This document shows, one piece after another, positions 20,890 to 31,138 of a stretch of DNA of 64,000 nucleotides. How positions within the stretch are numbered: position 1 is the stretch's first letter; each line of letters begins with the position of its first letter. The DNA lies in assembly GCF_033115175.1 (NCBI RefSeq), contig NC_084838.1, positions 41,581,468-41,645,467 of the forward strand, read 5' to 3'. The position numbers and the translations under genes are program-made. Under the pieces are notes generated by a model. The model did no database searches. It saw nothing but the letters and a program-made list of their open reading frames with translations, and had not been told where the DNA came from. The DNA is from Lepus europaeus (taxonomy: Eukaryota; Chordata; Mammalia; Lagomorpha; Leporidae).

Positions 20890-22359
20890 TTGGAAAGGAA
20901 AGCATTGCCTTAAGCATCAGGACTTGGATGTAAACAGAACTACCATGTGTTCCTGGGTGGCATCTTGGACAAGGCTGACCTAGCTGCCTCCAGGCCAGGC
21001 CAGGCAGACAGACTAGGAAGCGGGGCAGGCTGCAGGTGTACAGCAGTGCAGGGAGCAAGGACAGGGGACGAGGCCACACCTGTGGTCCTTCCTCCCAGTG
21101 ACTGCCACTACTGAGCAGACGAAATGGGTATGGCTGCAGAGAAGGGAGTCAGTGGGAGTCCGAGGGGAAGGGGAGGCTTTCAGTCTGTCCTCCAGAGACA
21201 CCGACCCTGGGCTGGACCTGGCCTGAGGGGGGGCCTGGGCACCGCTGGGCTGAGCCGGTGGCTACAGTGAGGCTGCGATCAGGCTGGGTCTGCGGAAGCA
21301 GCCTGGGGAAGACTCAGAGATATTCCACCCCCAGATCTGAGCCTGCAGAGGGTGACTAGACCAGGTGGGGAGAGGGTTAACTAAAGGGAAAGGAAACTGA
21401 GAACCCACAACGTCAATAACCACAACAGAACACAACACAACACAACACACGGAGGCACTAACCCTCGCCCTCCAGCAGTGGCCCTGCTCCCGCCCCCCAG
21501 GAGCAGCAGTGTGAATGTGGAAGGTGGCTCCCAGCAGGGGCGCCCTCCTTGTTCTCCAGGGAGAGCCCCCACCAGCGCCCAGAGTCCTCGTGATTCCACT
21601 GTTTCCTATGCTAACTCCTCCGAAGCGAAGTCGGGCAGGAATCTGGTAGTGGGAATGGGATGGGGAGATGATGGAGAAATGGGCCCAAAGGCAGGAGCAC
21701 CCTCGCCTGGACGGGGAGGGGGCTGCATGTGGCCAGCCCGCCAGGAGTGACCTGGCCCTACTGTGCTTCCCAAGGATGGGGTAAACCCTGGCTCCACTCA
21801 TCTCCCAGGGACCCAACCTAACCCCGGTGGGAAGACTATGCTTGCTTTACGTCTGCAGTGGGCGCTCAGGACAGGGCAGCGGATGCGTTGAAGTGGCGCC
21901 CGTCTTAGGGGAGAAAGAGTTAACTCAGTGTCCGCCTGGGCTGCTGACAGTCACCAGGCAGAGGCCTGTCTGGAGGCAGATTCCTTGGCTCAGACTTGCC
22001 AAGGTCAGTCTGCTTTGTCACTGATAGCATGGGCAGATCCCGACCTGTGTGTTCTCTCAAAATACAAAACAAGCTTCCTGCCTCAAAGGGGAGTCATGCC
22101 CATCATGGAAACATTGGAAAACAAAGCAAAATGCAAATCCTGTCCCTAATCCCACCCATTAAAGGCAACCTCTTTGTACGTTTTGGTGAATTTCTTGCAG
22201 GTTTTTCCCTAGGCATAGCTGTTTACATATTTAACATTAATGAGATCATAATAACCAACACCTTTTATAACCCTGCTTTTTTGGTTAGTAGTACTATTGA
22301 AGCTCTTACTCATTAAAATTTGTTGTAATCATAATTAATATTCCAGCCTATGGTTCAAT
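20890..22359. other. 1.5 kb without SINEs; possible old repeat at its end
   Basis: GC-rich unique DNA. It has an (ACAAC)n patch at 21424-21449. 22070-22350 (CAAATCCTGTCCCTAATCCC, TTTTATAACCCTGCTTTTTTG) resembles a common mammalian interspersed repeat I cannot name with confidence. No exon recognised. Confidence 0.4.
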
Positions 22360-22424
22360 GAGGGGACTTCAGAAAGCTAGTGCAAATGAAATGAAAAGAT
22401 AAGTTTATTTTAGTGAACTTTTAA
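22360..22424 (+). mobile_element. Palindromic MITE fragment (mariner-like)
   Basis: GGGACTTCAGAAAGCTAGTG and AAAAGATAAGTTTATTTTAG match one half of a short element known in mammals with ACTTCAAAAAGTTCATGG-type ends. Confidence 0.45.
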
Positions 22425-22460
22425 AAAAATATTTTATTTTATTTGGAAGGCAGAGTCAGA
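22425..22460 (-). mobile_element. CSINE tail fragment
   Basis: AAAATATTTTATTTTATTTG then GAAGGCAGAGTCA, cut by the next sense copy. Confidence 0.6.
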
Positions 22461-22790
22461 GGCCAGCCTTGTAGAGCAGTGGATAAAGCTGCTACCTATA
22501 TCACCAGCATCCCACATGGGTGCCGGTTCGAGTCCTAATCGCTCCACTTCCAATCCAGCTCCTTGCTAATGGCTTAGGAAAAGCAGCAGAAAATGGCCCA
22601 AGTGCTTGGATCCCTGCATCCACATGGGAGACCTGAAGAAGCTTCTAGCTCCTTGGCTTTGGCTTGGCCCAGCCCTGGCTGTTTAGGCCATCTGGGGAAT
22701 GAACAAGTAGATGGAAGATTCTCTCTCTCCCCACTCCACCCCCCCCACCCCCCACCCCCCGCCTCTGCCTCTGCCTCTCTGAGCAGCTAC
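22461..22790 (+). mobile_element. CSINE copy with C-rich tail region
   Basis: AGGCCAGCCTTGTAGAGCAG to GCCTCTGCCTCTCTGAGCAG. The CT block has turned into a CCCCACC-type run at 22733-22761. No AATAAA tail remains. Confidence 0.85.
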
Positions 22791-23084
22791 TACCCCTAGG
22801 GCTCAGATAGAGCAGGAGACAGAACCCCACCCCCACCCTGATGGCCAGCTCCAGACCTTGTTGGAGAGGATGTGGCTGTGACAAGAGAAGCAGCTGTGGC
22901 ACTCGCTGAAAATCCTCCTTCTGGGATACGTCTTGGGCTGTGTCTGCCAGAGTCACTGCGCAAAGCCAAGCAGAGGGTGTGCCAGGGCTGGGTGTGTCAG
23001 GGGAAGCTGCCGGTCTTTGGAGGATGCTCCCCGCACTGCACTCCGGACATCCATCTGTCCTGTAGGAACCGGATGCTGGAGAAG
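22791..23084. other. Unique gap
   Basis: No feature recognised. Confidence 0.35.
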
Positions 23085-23346
23085 CCATGGGGCAGGCATT
23101 TGGTGCAGCTTGGAAGCTGCTGTGTGGGATGCCCACATTCCATTCTGGAGTGCCTGGTTCAAGGCCCAGCTCTGCTTCTGACCCAGCTTCCTGCGGGTGC
23201 ACAGTCTCCAAGGCCGTGGATGATGGCTCAAGTACTTGGCTCCCTGCCATGCACATGGGAGGCTCCTGCCTTTGACTTGGACCAGCTGTGGCTGTTGTGG
23301 GCATCTGGGGAGTGAATCAGCAGGTGGAGGATCTCTCTGCCTCTGC
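23085..23346 (+). mobile_element. CSINE copy, old, tail lost
   Basis: GGGCAGGCATTTGGTGCAGC to GGTGGAGGATCTCTCTGCCT. Confidence 0.8.
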
Positions 23347-23566
23347 CTGGGCAGAAAATAGCTGCTTGCTTTGTAGAAGCTGGGTCCTGGTGAGGCTGTT
23401 TGTGCTGTCGGAGCCGGGTGCTGCATGCTGCAGGGCCTGCCGAGCAGGGCGCACCAAAACAAGGAAGTAACAGCCCTTCCTCTCATGGCGTCTCCCCTGT
23501 GCCTCTGCTGACAAAGCTTAGCACATATCCGCTAGCAAAAGGAAAAATAAAATAGTCCGCTACAAT
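23347..23566. other. Unique gap
   Basis: No feature recognised. Confidence 0.35.
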
Positions 23567-23633
23567 TTTTTAAAAAATATTTATTGCATTTATTTGAAAG
23601 GCAAAGTGACAGAGACAGAAAAGACATCTTCCA
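23567..23633 (-). mobile_element. CSINE, left piece (resumes 23721-23990)
   Basis: TTTTTAAAAAATATTTATTG to AAGACATCTTCCA, the 3' end of an inverted copy, split by a short insert. Confidence 0.9.
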
Positions 23634-23720
23634 AAGAACAAATATTTAATGTTCTAGAGTTTAAAAATTAAAAAAAAGTAACAGCAGTAATTCGGTATGA
23701 TGCATTTAAAAAAAAAAAAA
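23634..23720 (+). mobile_element. 87-base retrotransposed insert of unknown source
   Basis: About 74 nt of AT-rich non-CSINE sequence (starts AAGAACAAATATTTAATG, ends GGTATGATGCATTT) plus a 13-base A tail. A perfect 13-base duplication, AAGACATCTTCCA, is at 23621-23633 and 23721-23733. It looks like a reverse-transcribed RNA 3' end. Source not recognised. Confidence 0.75.
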
Positions 23721-23990
23721 AAGACATCTTCCATTTGCTGGTTGGTTCATTCCCCAAATGGCCACAGCAGTTGGGGCTGGGCCAGGAGATGAAGCCAGGA
23801 GCCAAGAACTCCATTTGGGTCTCCCACATGGGTGGCAGGGGCTCAACTACTTCTACCATCTTCCACTGCTTTCCCCGGGGAACATTAGCAGGGAGCCGCT
23901 TCAGAAGCAGAGCAATTGGCACTCCTCTATCCCCTGGGGTGCCAGCATTGCGGGTGTCAGCTTACCCACTGCACCACAATGCCAGCCCCT
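23721..23990 (-). mobile_element. CSINE, right piece
   Basis: AAGACATCTTCCATTTGCTG to GCACCACAATGCCAGCCCC, head of the copy begun at 23567. Confidence 0.9.
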
Positions 23991-24219
23991 CTGGCTACCT
24001 TTCTGTGCTAAGAATAAAGCTGTATCAGTAGAGAGAGGGCCAGCCAGCATGGAAAGGCAGGTGCAGAAAAGCAAACTGGTCACCAAGCAGCCACTACTCT
24101 CTGGGGTGGGGACAGTTAGGTGGAGAGAGACAAGTGTTTCAGTCACTAGGGAACTTGTTTCTTTTCTAGAGCAGGGACATTCCACCACACTTTGAAAAAC
24201 ACTCAAGACTATTCATGTC
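23991..24219. other. Unique gap
   Basis: No feature recognised. Confidence 0.35.
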
Positions 24220-24556
24220 GGGGTGGGTGTTGTGGCACAGCAGGTTAAAGGTTAAGCCACCACTTGCAACATGGGCAGCCCACATCAGAGAGAATGCTAG
24301 TTTGAGTTCTGGCTGCTCTGCTTCCAATCCAGCTCCCTGCTGGTGTGCCTGGGAAACCCAGAGGAGGATGGCCCAGTTGCTTGGGTCGCTGCCACCTATT
24401 TGGGAGACTCCAGTGGAGTTCTTGGCTCCTGGCTTCTGCCTGGCCTAGCCGTGGCCACTGTGGCTATTTGGGGAGGGAACTAGTGGGTGGAAGATCTTTC
24501 TCTCTCTCTCTCTCCCTCTCTCTCTGTTACTCAGCCTTTCAAATAAATAATTTTTT
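24220..24556 (+). mobile_element. CSINE copy
   Basis: GGGGTGGGTGTTGTGGCACA to CAAATAAATAATTTTTTTTT. A short TTAAAGGTTAAG duplication is in the head. Confidence 0.9.
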
Positions 24557-24939
24557 TTTAAAAAGACTTCATTTCCTTTTATTTAAATAAGTGGCTTACC
24601 AAGCAACCTTATGATTTTTTCTTCTCTGCTACCCCAACACCAGGTGGGGATAGACCCTGGGGACTGGGTACACGTACTGTGCTATCTGGAGAGGGATGTC
24701 ACCCACCGTGAACTAGGAAGTCGGTCTTTGGTAGCTACAGCAGCCTTGAGTGGTATTAGTGAGAGGAAGTCTTCCCCAAAGACTACACCCATTTCTTACC
24801 CCAAGAGGCTGATTGACCAGACCTTGAACTTGAAGGTGCATTCCTGACGGACCTGGGGCTGCACTCCAGATGACACTGTTGCTAGCACATTCCCCAGGGA
24901 GGAACTCCACAGCATACATGATCAGGCATGGATAAAGAG
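24557..24939. other. Unique gap
   Basis: No feature recognised. Confidence 0.35.
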
Positions 24940-25244
24940 TGTTCCTTTTTTGGGGGAAGGCAGAGAGGGAGAGACAAAGAAATATCAACCACCTGCTAGT
25001 TCACTCCCCAAATGGTCTCAGTAGCCAGGGCTGAGCTGGGTCAAAGCCTGGAGCCAGGAACTCCATCTGGGTCTCCCTTTGAGTGGCAAGGACTCAAGTA
25101 CTTGAACCATCATCTACTGTTCCCAGGTGCATTAGCAGGGAGCTGGATAGGAAGGAGCGTAGCTGGGACTTGAACCAGCATTCTGATATGAGATGCTGGC
25201 ATACCAAGTGATGGCTTTACCCACTGAGCCATAGCACCTGCCCA
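24940..25244 (-). mobile_element. CSINE copy
   Basis: TTTTTTGGGGGAAGGCAGAG to GCCATAGCACCTGCCC. Confidence 0.88.
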
Positions 25245-25344
25245 AAAATGATCTATGAATTTCTATCCAACAGCCATTATCTGGTTGCTGGACTTTGAAG
25301 CTGCTCCTAGGCTTTCACAACTAATATTTGTATAACATAGAAAC

Positions 25345-25630
25345 AGTGAGGAGGCGTTTGGTAAAGTGGTTGTGTCATGTCAGAATGCCTGGCTTCAAGT
25401 CCCAGCTCCCCTTCCAATTCCGGCTTCTTGGAAGTAGTGGAGATGGCTCAAGTATCCAGCGTCTCTGCCACCCATGTGGAAGATCTGGGTGGAGTTTTAA
25501 GATTTCTGCCTCTGGCCTGGCCCAACCCTGGCTGTTGTGGGCATTTGGGGAATGAACCAGCAGATGGGAGATCTCTCTGTGTCTGTCTCTATCTCCATCT
25601 TTCTGTCTCTCTGCCTTCCAAATAAGTTTT
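25345..25630 (+). mobile_element. CSINE copy
   Basis: TGAGGAGGCGTTTGGTAAAG to GCCTTCCAAATAAGTTTTTT. The T/A-rich block 25630-25670 follows. Confidence 0.87.
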
Positions 25631-25670
25631 TTTATTTTTATTTTTTATTTTTTTTTTAGAAAAAGAAATA

Positions 25671-25977
25671 AAGGAAAACTCACAGAGATGTACATCTATG
25701 AGACTGGGTTTTGTGACTGATGTTCTTTTTGCCCCTATTTTGTTTTTGTATTTCAAGTAATTCCCTTAGGATAGGTGATCAGAATTGGGAATCAATTGAT
25801 GTCAATTCCCAGCCTCCTCTTCTTTGAAGTAAAGTATGAGCACTTCATAGACACTTGGGACCTGCTGTCCAGTGCTTTTAGAAGGGTTTTGACCAATTAC
25901 AGTCCCAGTAGAGACTATTTCGGGACATCGTGACTCACACAGAATATTACAGTGTACTCCCTTGGGTCCTGGCTTCT
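25671..25977. other. Unique gap left of RPS26 pseudogene
   Basis: No feature recognised. Confidence 0.35.
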
Positions 25978-26382
25978 GAGACAACAAAGAAAAGAAAGAA
26001 GAATGGTTGTGTCTGGAATGGACGTAGCCACATTTGTTGCATGAACTGCCAATGACGCATGCCCAAGGACAAGGCCATCAAGATGTTCATCCTTTGAAAC
26101 AGAGTGGAAGCCACAGGGACCGGCGACATTTCCCTAGTGAAGGTGTTGGATGCCCCCATACATCCCAAGCTGAATGGGAAGCCACAGTACCGTGAGAGTT
26201 GCCATTCACCACAAGCGAGCCTGGAGCTGACCTCCTGGAGCCGGGAAGGACCAAACACCGGCAGCCGCCCCAATGTCGACCCGCGCTGCTACCCACGGGC
26301 CTCCACCGAGACCCACGGAGGAAGCGGAGTCCCAAGGACTCAAGGAAAACTGCCTTCTAGAAAAATAAAGCGGACACTAAAA
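25978..26382 (+). pseudogene. RPS26: RPS26 processed pseudogene, old
   Basis: RPS26 is a 115-residue small-subunit ribosomal protein. This intronless copy keeps its order: TKKR(K)NNG at 25981, HVQPIRCTNC-like, PKDKAIK, RNIVEAA...DIS, VLDAPIHPKL (for VFDAYVLPKL), CVSCAIH, RSREGR.DRTP and the Pro-rich C-terminus. The 3' UTR is also legible, ending GAAAAATAAAGCGG (26359-26372). There are in-frame TGA stops at 26053-26055 and 26095-26097. Both replace CGA arginine codons, as expected from CpG decay. The start codon is lost and the A tail is eroded. Divergence is much greater than in the TMA7 copy. Not coding. Confidence 0.9.
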
Positions 26383-26427
26383 GCTCAACTACACCAAAAT
26401 GTGCGAGGTGCGTGCAGACACCCAGGA

Positions 26428-26494
26428 GGCTCTTCGAAGAGTTCGTGGGAAACTTGAGCGTCTTTGAGTTCCCTTTTCCCTGAACTCACCGAAG
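26428..26494. mobile_element. Short palindromic MITE (mariner-like)
   Basis: CTTCGAAGAGTTCGTGGGAA at 26432 is answered in inverted form by TTCCCTTTTCCCTGAACTCA, CCGAAG ending at 26494. The terminal inverted repeats of about 22 nt span nearly the whole element. Confidence 0.5.
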
Positions 26495-27370
26495 GGTTTG
26501 TGAAATCTTTATTTGCGCTTCTGTTGTTACCACTGTGGTTAGATATTCACGCCCATCACAACCGCATTTGTTAATCTCTTCCCCTCTTCTGAGAATTGTC
26601 TATTCAGGTGCTTCACAATTGAAACGGATTGTATTTCCCTCTCCAGGGAATTTCACGTCCCAGATTCTGTATTCTGCCTTTTTTTGGGGGGTTGGGTGGG
26701 GGTGGAGAGGGCTCTGTCCCATCTCTAAATCTCCAGAAATTCCCTTCTGAATCCAAGCTCCTGGGGCTGGAGCCTTTGCCACTCTTCCCAGGAGGGAGGG
26801 GTCCTGGTGGAGTCTCACACACACACACACACACATACACACCGCTTTTTTTTTTTTTAACACTTCCGAGAGACCCTGCGTGCTTTTCTTCTCTTCACTG
26901 AAACTCCAATTTAGTGTTTAAGTAAACTCCTACACCTCTTACATGGCCTAAGGTGAGTACTTAGAAGAGAGTAGCATTTGAAGGGTTTTTCTGAAGTCTC
27001 TCGGGAGGACTTATCTTAGCAGGAATCCCCCACCACCCACGGAGCTCTGGGGCTTCTTGGCCCCAGGGGTGGGAGAGAATCTGTCTCTGCTACCTTCGCT
27101 TCCACCCCCTCCCCCCACCCCCTCCTCTGGTTCCCTGCTAAAAGGGACACAAAGAGCACAGCTGGCCCTGAGAAACCTGTCGCAGGTGGTTAGAAGGGGC
27201 AAGTGTAAGGTAGGTGTGTGTGTGGAAGCCAGTGTGGTGTGGCATGCAAGGGAGGACGTGGTGCCGGAAGCCCAGTCCACCAGTGTGGGGAGAAGGGATT
27301 TGGGGAGGAGAGGTCATTGGTGGTCACCTTGAATGACAGATACTTGGAAACACAGGAAAGGAGTCAGCTA
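26495..27370. other. Unique stretch with simple repeats
   Basis: (AC)n with some AT at 26816-26843, a G-rich run at 26684-26705, C-rich 27100-27125. No exon recognised. Confidence 0.45.
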
Positions 27371-27701
27371 ATTTTTTAGACTTATTTATGTATTTGAATG
27401 ACTGAGTGACAGAGAGAGACACACACAGAAAGAGAGAGGGCTTTCATCAGCTGGTTCACTTCCAACATGGCCACAATAGCCAGGACTGGACCAGGCTGAC
27501 GCCAAGAGTCAGGAACGCCATCCTGGTCTCCCACATGGGTGGCAGGAACTCAAGTACTTGAGCCATCAACGGCTGCTTCCCAGGCACCTTAGCAAGAAGC
27601 TGGATTGGAGTGGAGTAGCTGTGACTCAGGGTACTTTGGGACACTTGTATCGAAAGCAGCATCAGCAGTGTCACCTGCTGAATCACAATGCCAGCCCCAG
27701 A
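27371..27701 (-). mobile_element. CSINE copy
   Basis: ATTTTTTAGACTTATTTATG to CACAATGCCAGCCCC. Target duplication AGTCAGCTA at 27362-27370 and 27702-27710. Confidence 0.93.
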
Positions 27702-27712
27702 AGTCAGCTACC

Positions 27713-28043
27713 TCTTTTTTTTTTGGACAGGCAGAGTGGATAGTGAGAGAGAGAGACAGAGAGAAAGGTCTTCCTTTTTGCCGTTGGTTCACCCTCCAAT
27801 GGCCACTGCGGCCAGCGCATCTTGCTGATCCCAAGCCAGGAGCCAGGTGCTTCTCCTGGTCTCCCATGCGGGTGCAGGGCCCAAGGACTTGGGCCATCCT
27901 CCACTGCCTTCCCGGGCCATAGCAGAGAGCTGGCCTGGAAGAGGGGCAACCGGGACAGAATCTGGAACCCCAACAGGGACTAGAACCCCGGTGTGCCAGC
28001 GCCGCAAGGCAGAGGATTAGCCTGTTTAGCCACGGTGCCGGCC
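27713..28043 (-). mobile_element. CSINE, young
   Basis: TTTTGGACAGGCAGAGTGGA to TAGCCACGGTGCCGGCC. Confidence 0.93.
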
Positions 28044-28288
28044 TTTTTTTTTTTTTTTTTTTTTTAAGATTTATTTATTTTATTTGAGAGGCAGAGGCAG
28101 AGAGAGGAGTCTTCCATCCATCTACTGGTTCACTCCCCAAATGGCCGCAATGGGTGGAGCTGGGCTGATCTGAAGCCAGAAGCCAGGAGCTTCTTTTGGG
28201 TCTCCCATGCAGGTGCAGAGGCCCAAGCACTTGGGCCATCTTCCACTGCTTTCCCAGGCCACAGCAGAGAGCTGGATCAGAAGTAGCC
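28044..28288 (-). mobile_element. CSINE, inverted half of a chimera
   Basis: T-stretch, AAGATTTATTTATTTTATTT to GAGAGCTGGATCAGAAGT. The head is missing; it is fused at about 28288 to a sense copy. Confidence 0.85.
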
Positions 28289-28398
28289 TGACCCAGCCCC
28301 GGCTGTTGTGGGTATTTGGGGAGTGATGATGGAAGATCTATGTCTCTCCCTCTCTCCTGTCACTTTTCCTCTAGAATAAATCAATCAATCTTTTTTAA
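28289..28398 (+). mobile_element. CSINE, sense half of a chimera
   Basis: AGCCTGACCCAGCCCCGGCT to AGAATAAATCAATCAATCTT, only the 3' third. Confidence 0.85.
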
Positions 28399-28410
28399 AA
28401 AATCACACAA

Positions 28411-28745
28411 AGCCAGCGCCGTGGCTCAATAGGCTAATCCTCTGCCTGCGGCGCCGGCACACCAGGTTCTAGTCCCAGTCGGGGTGCCAGATTCTGTCCT
28501 GGTTACCCCTCTTCCAAGACCAGCTCTCTGCTGTGGCCCGGGAGTGCAGTGGAGGATGGCCCAAGTGCTTGGGCCCTGCACCCACATGGGAGACCAGGAG
28601 AAGCACCTGGCTCCTGGCTTGGGATCAGTGCGGTGCGCCAGCCGCGGCGGCCATTGAAGGGTGAACCAATGGCAAAGGAAGACTTTTCTCTCTCTTTCTC
28701 TCTCACTATCCACTCTGCCTGTCAAAAAAAAAAAAAAAAAAAAAG
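28411..28745 (+). mobile_element. CSINE, young
   Basis: AGCCAGCGCCGTGGCTCAAT to TGCCTGTCAAAA with an A run. Target duplication TCACACAA at 28403-28410 and 28746-28753. Confidence 0.93.
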
Positions 28746-28864
28746 TCACACAAGATTTTAGCTTTCAAGGGACACATGGGCCTAGAGGTTATACGGACAA
28801 TTTTAAAAAGAACAATACAATGCAATAAGCACATCCTACAGAAGCTTGTTTAAAGTATTCCCAT

Positions 28865-29132
28865 AAATGTCCCTCTCCCCCAAAGGCCTTGCTTACCTGA
28901 CCACCCACTCTGAGGTAGGTTCTTCTACTCTTTCTCGTGATGATCTTTGCCTTTCCTCTTAAAGCCTTTATCACAGTTTGTTACTAGATATTTAATGCTA
29001 GTTGTGTGTGCTCGTATGTCTCCTCCCATTGACTGGAAGCTCCACGGGGGCAGGTTTGCTTCTGCTTTGCTGTTTATTAAATAACACTTGGTCCCTGGCT
29101 GGCACATGGCAGGTCCTCAGCAGATACTCATG
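28865..29132 (+). mobile_element. L2 3' end
   Basis: TTGACTGGAAGCTCCACGGG, GGCAGGTTTGCTTCTGC, GGCTGGCACATGGCAGGTCC, L2-ordered. Confidence 0.75.
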
Positions 29133-29159
29133 CAAAGAAGAAGTAAAAAAGCACTGAGC

Positions 29160-29194
29160 TAGCCAGGCATGCTGCATGGTAGCTAAGACTCTGG
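29160..29194 (+). mobile_element. CSINE layer 1 of three-layer nest, 5' piece (resumes 29891-30177)
   Basis: Decayed head ending AAGACTCTGG. The same ten bases restart at 29891. Confidence 0.7.
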
Positions 29195-29292
29195 CTAAGG
29201 GGGCTGGCATTGTGGTGCAGCGGGTTAAACTACTGCTTGCAACGCCAGCAACCCTTGTGCATACCGGTTTGAGACCCGACTGGTGCACTTTC
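29195..29292 (+). mobile_element. CSINE layer 2, 5' piece (resumes 29643-29890)
   Basis: GGGGGCTGGCATTGTGGTGC to ACTGGTGCACTTTC. Inserted in layer 1 with duplication AAGACTCTGG (29185-29194, 29891-29900). Confidence 0.92.
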
Positions 29293-29642
29293 TTTTTTTA
29301 AAAATTTTTTTTTTTTTGACAGGCAGAGTTAGACAGTGAGAGGGAGAGAGAGAGAGAGAAAGAAAGGTCCTCCTTTTCCATTGGTTCACCCCCCAAATGG
29401 CCGCCATGGCTGGCGCGCTGCACTGATCCGAAGCCAGGAGCCAGGTGCCTCCTCTGTGTCTCCCATGCGGGTGCAGGGCCCAAGCACCTGGGCCATCCTC
29501 CACTGCCTTCCTGGGCCACAGCAGAGAGCTGGACTGGAAGAGGAGCAACCAGGACAGAATCCGGTGTCCCAACCGGGACTAGAACCTGGTGTGCCGGTGT
29601 CGCAGGTGGAGGATTAGCCAAGTGAGCCGTGGCACCAGCCCT
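29293..29642 (-). mobile_element. CSINE layer 3, young, inverted
   Basis: TTTTTGACAGGCAGAGTTAG to GAGCCGTGGCACCAGCCC. Inserted in layer 2 with the 14-base duplication ACTGGTGCACTTTC (29279-29292, 29643-29656). Confidence 0.95.
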
Positions 29643-29890
29643 ACTGGTGCACTTTCAATTCAGCTCGCTGCTAATGCGCCTGGGAAATGACTGGGAGATG
29701 GCCCGAGTACTTGGATCCCTGCATCCACATGGGAGACCGAGATGAAGCTCCTTGCTTCCGCCCAGCCCAGATCCATCTGTTGCAGCCATTTGGGATGTGA
29801 ACTACCAGATGGAAGATCTCTCTTTCTGTCTTTCCCTCTCAGTAACCCTGCTTCTCAAAAATACAAATAAATAAATCTTTTTTTTTTTTA
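29643..29890 (+). mobile_element. CSINE layer 2, 3' piece
   Basis: ACTGGTGCACTTTCAATTCA to ACAAATAAATAAATC and a T run. Confidence 0.92.
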
Positions 29891-30177
29891 AAGACTCTGG
29901 TTAGGATGCCTGCATCCCAAACTAGAATGCCTGGGTGTGGTGCCCACCTGCAGCTCTTCACTCGTGACTCCAGCTTCCTGCTGACGAGGACCCTGGGAAG
30001 CAGTAGTGGGTTCCTTCCACACCTGTGGGAGATCCTGGGTCGCATTCCTGGCTCCCAACTTTCACCCAGCCCCACCAGGGCATTGCAGGCAATTGGGGAG
30101 TAAACCAGGGGACAGGAGCTCTTTCTGAAAACCTGTATCCCTTCACTCTGTCTCTCACATAAATAATAAATTTTTAA
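29891..30177 (+). mobile_element. CSINE layer 1, 3' piece
   Basis: AAGACTCTGGTTAGGATGCC to CACATAAATAATAAATTTTT. Confidence 0.85.
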
Positions 30178-30192
30178 AAATAAGCACTGACC

Positions 30193-30551
30193 CTCCAGCG
30201 CTGCGGCTCACTAGGCTAATCCTCCGCCTTGCGGCGCCGGCACACTGGGTTCTAGTCCCGGTCGGGGCACCGATCCTGTCCCGTTGCCCTTCTTCCAGGC
30301 CAGCTCTCTGCTGTGGCCAGGGAGTGCAGTGGAGGATGGCCCAAGTGCTTGGGCCCTGCACCCCATGGGAGACCAGGATAAGCACCTGGCTCCTGCCATC
30401 AGATCAGCGCGGTGTGCCGGCCGGCCATTGGAGGGTGAACCACGGCAGAGGAAGACCTTTCTCTCTGTCTCTCTCTCACTGTCCACTCTGCCTGTCAAAA
30501 ATAAAAAAAAATAAAATAAAAAATAAGAAAAAAGAATTGTTTTTAAAAAAA
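30193..30551 (+). mobile_element. CSINE, young, in tail of the nest
   Basis: CTCCAGCGCTGCGGCTCACT, then a long A-rich tail. The 15-base duplication AAATAAGCACTGACC is at 30178-30192 and 30552-30566. Confidence 0.95.
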
Positions 30552-30583
30552 AAATAAGCACTGACCATACCCAGGGATTAAAT

Positions 30584-30772
30584 CAGTGGTTCTCAAAGTG
30601 TGATCCTTGGACCAACAGGATCAGCACCACCTGGGAATTTGTTAGAAGTGAAAATTCTTGGTCTCACCCCAGGCCAGAATCAGAATCTGACACTCTAGGG
30701 ATGGATGCCAACAATCAGTATTTTAATGGACCTTCCAGGGAGTTTTTGACACACACGAAAGTTTGAGAATAC
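30584..30772 (+). mobile_element. MER5A, near full length
   Basis: CAGTGGTTCTCAAAGTGTGA to AAAGTTTGAGAATACC, with the internal AATCAGTATTTTAATGGACC block. A hAT-Charlie MITE. Confidence 0.92.
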
Positions 30773-30834
30773 CCTATTAAATTAGTAGATGGCCATTTTA
30801 TTGTACCTCAGACACCCATGGATTTTAAACATTT

Positions 30835-31138
30835 AAAATTTTATTTGTATTTTACTTATGAGGTGGGGTGGGGAGAAAGAGAGAGAGAGAGAGAGATCCC
30901 ATTCACTAGTTCACTTACAAGATGTCTGCACAGACCAGGGCTGGACTGGGGCTGGGATCCAGGATCTAGTCCTGGTTTCCTGTATGCACAGCAGAAACTT
31001 CATTACTTGAGCCATCACTGCCCTCCCTTAAGGTTAGCTTTAGTAGGAAGCTAGAGTCAGGAGTTGGCGATGGGCACTGAACCCACCACTCTGATAGGGG
31101 CGACAGTTGCTTGACCAGTAAGCCAAATGCCTGCTCCA
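30835..31138 (-). mobile_element. CSINE copy, old
   Basis: AAATTTTATTTGTATTTTAC to AGCCAAATGCCTGCTCC. Confidence 0.85.

Noticed and set aside
22645..23304. 219-codon frame on the minus strand
   Set aside because: Both ends are CSINE translation and the middle shows no domain.
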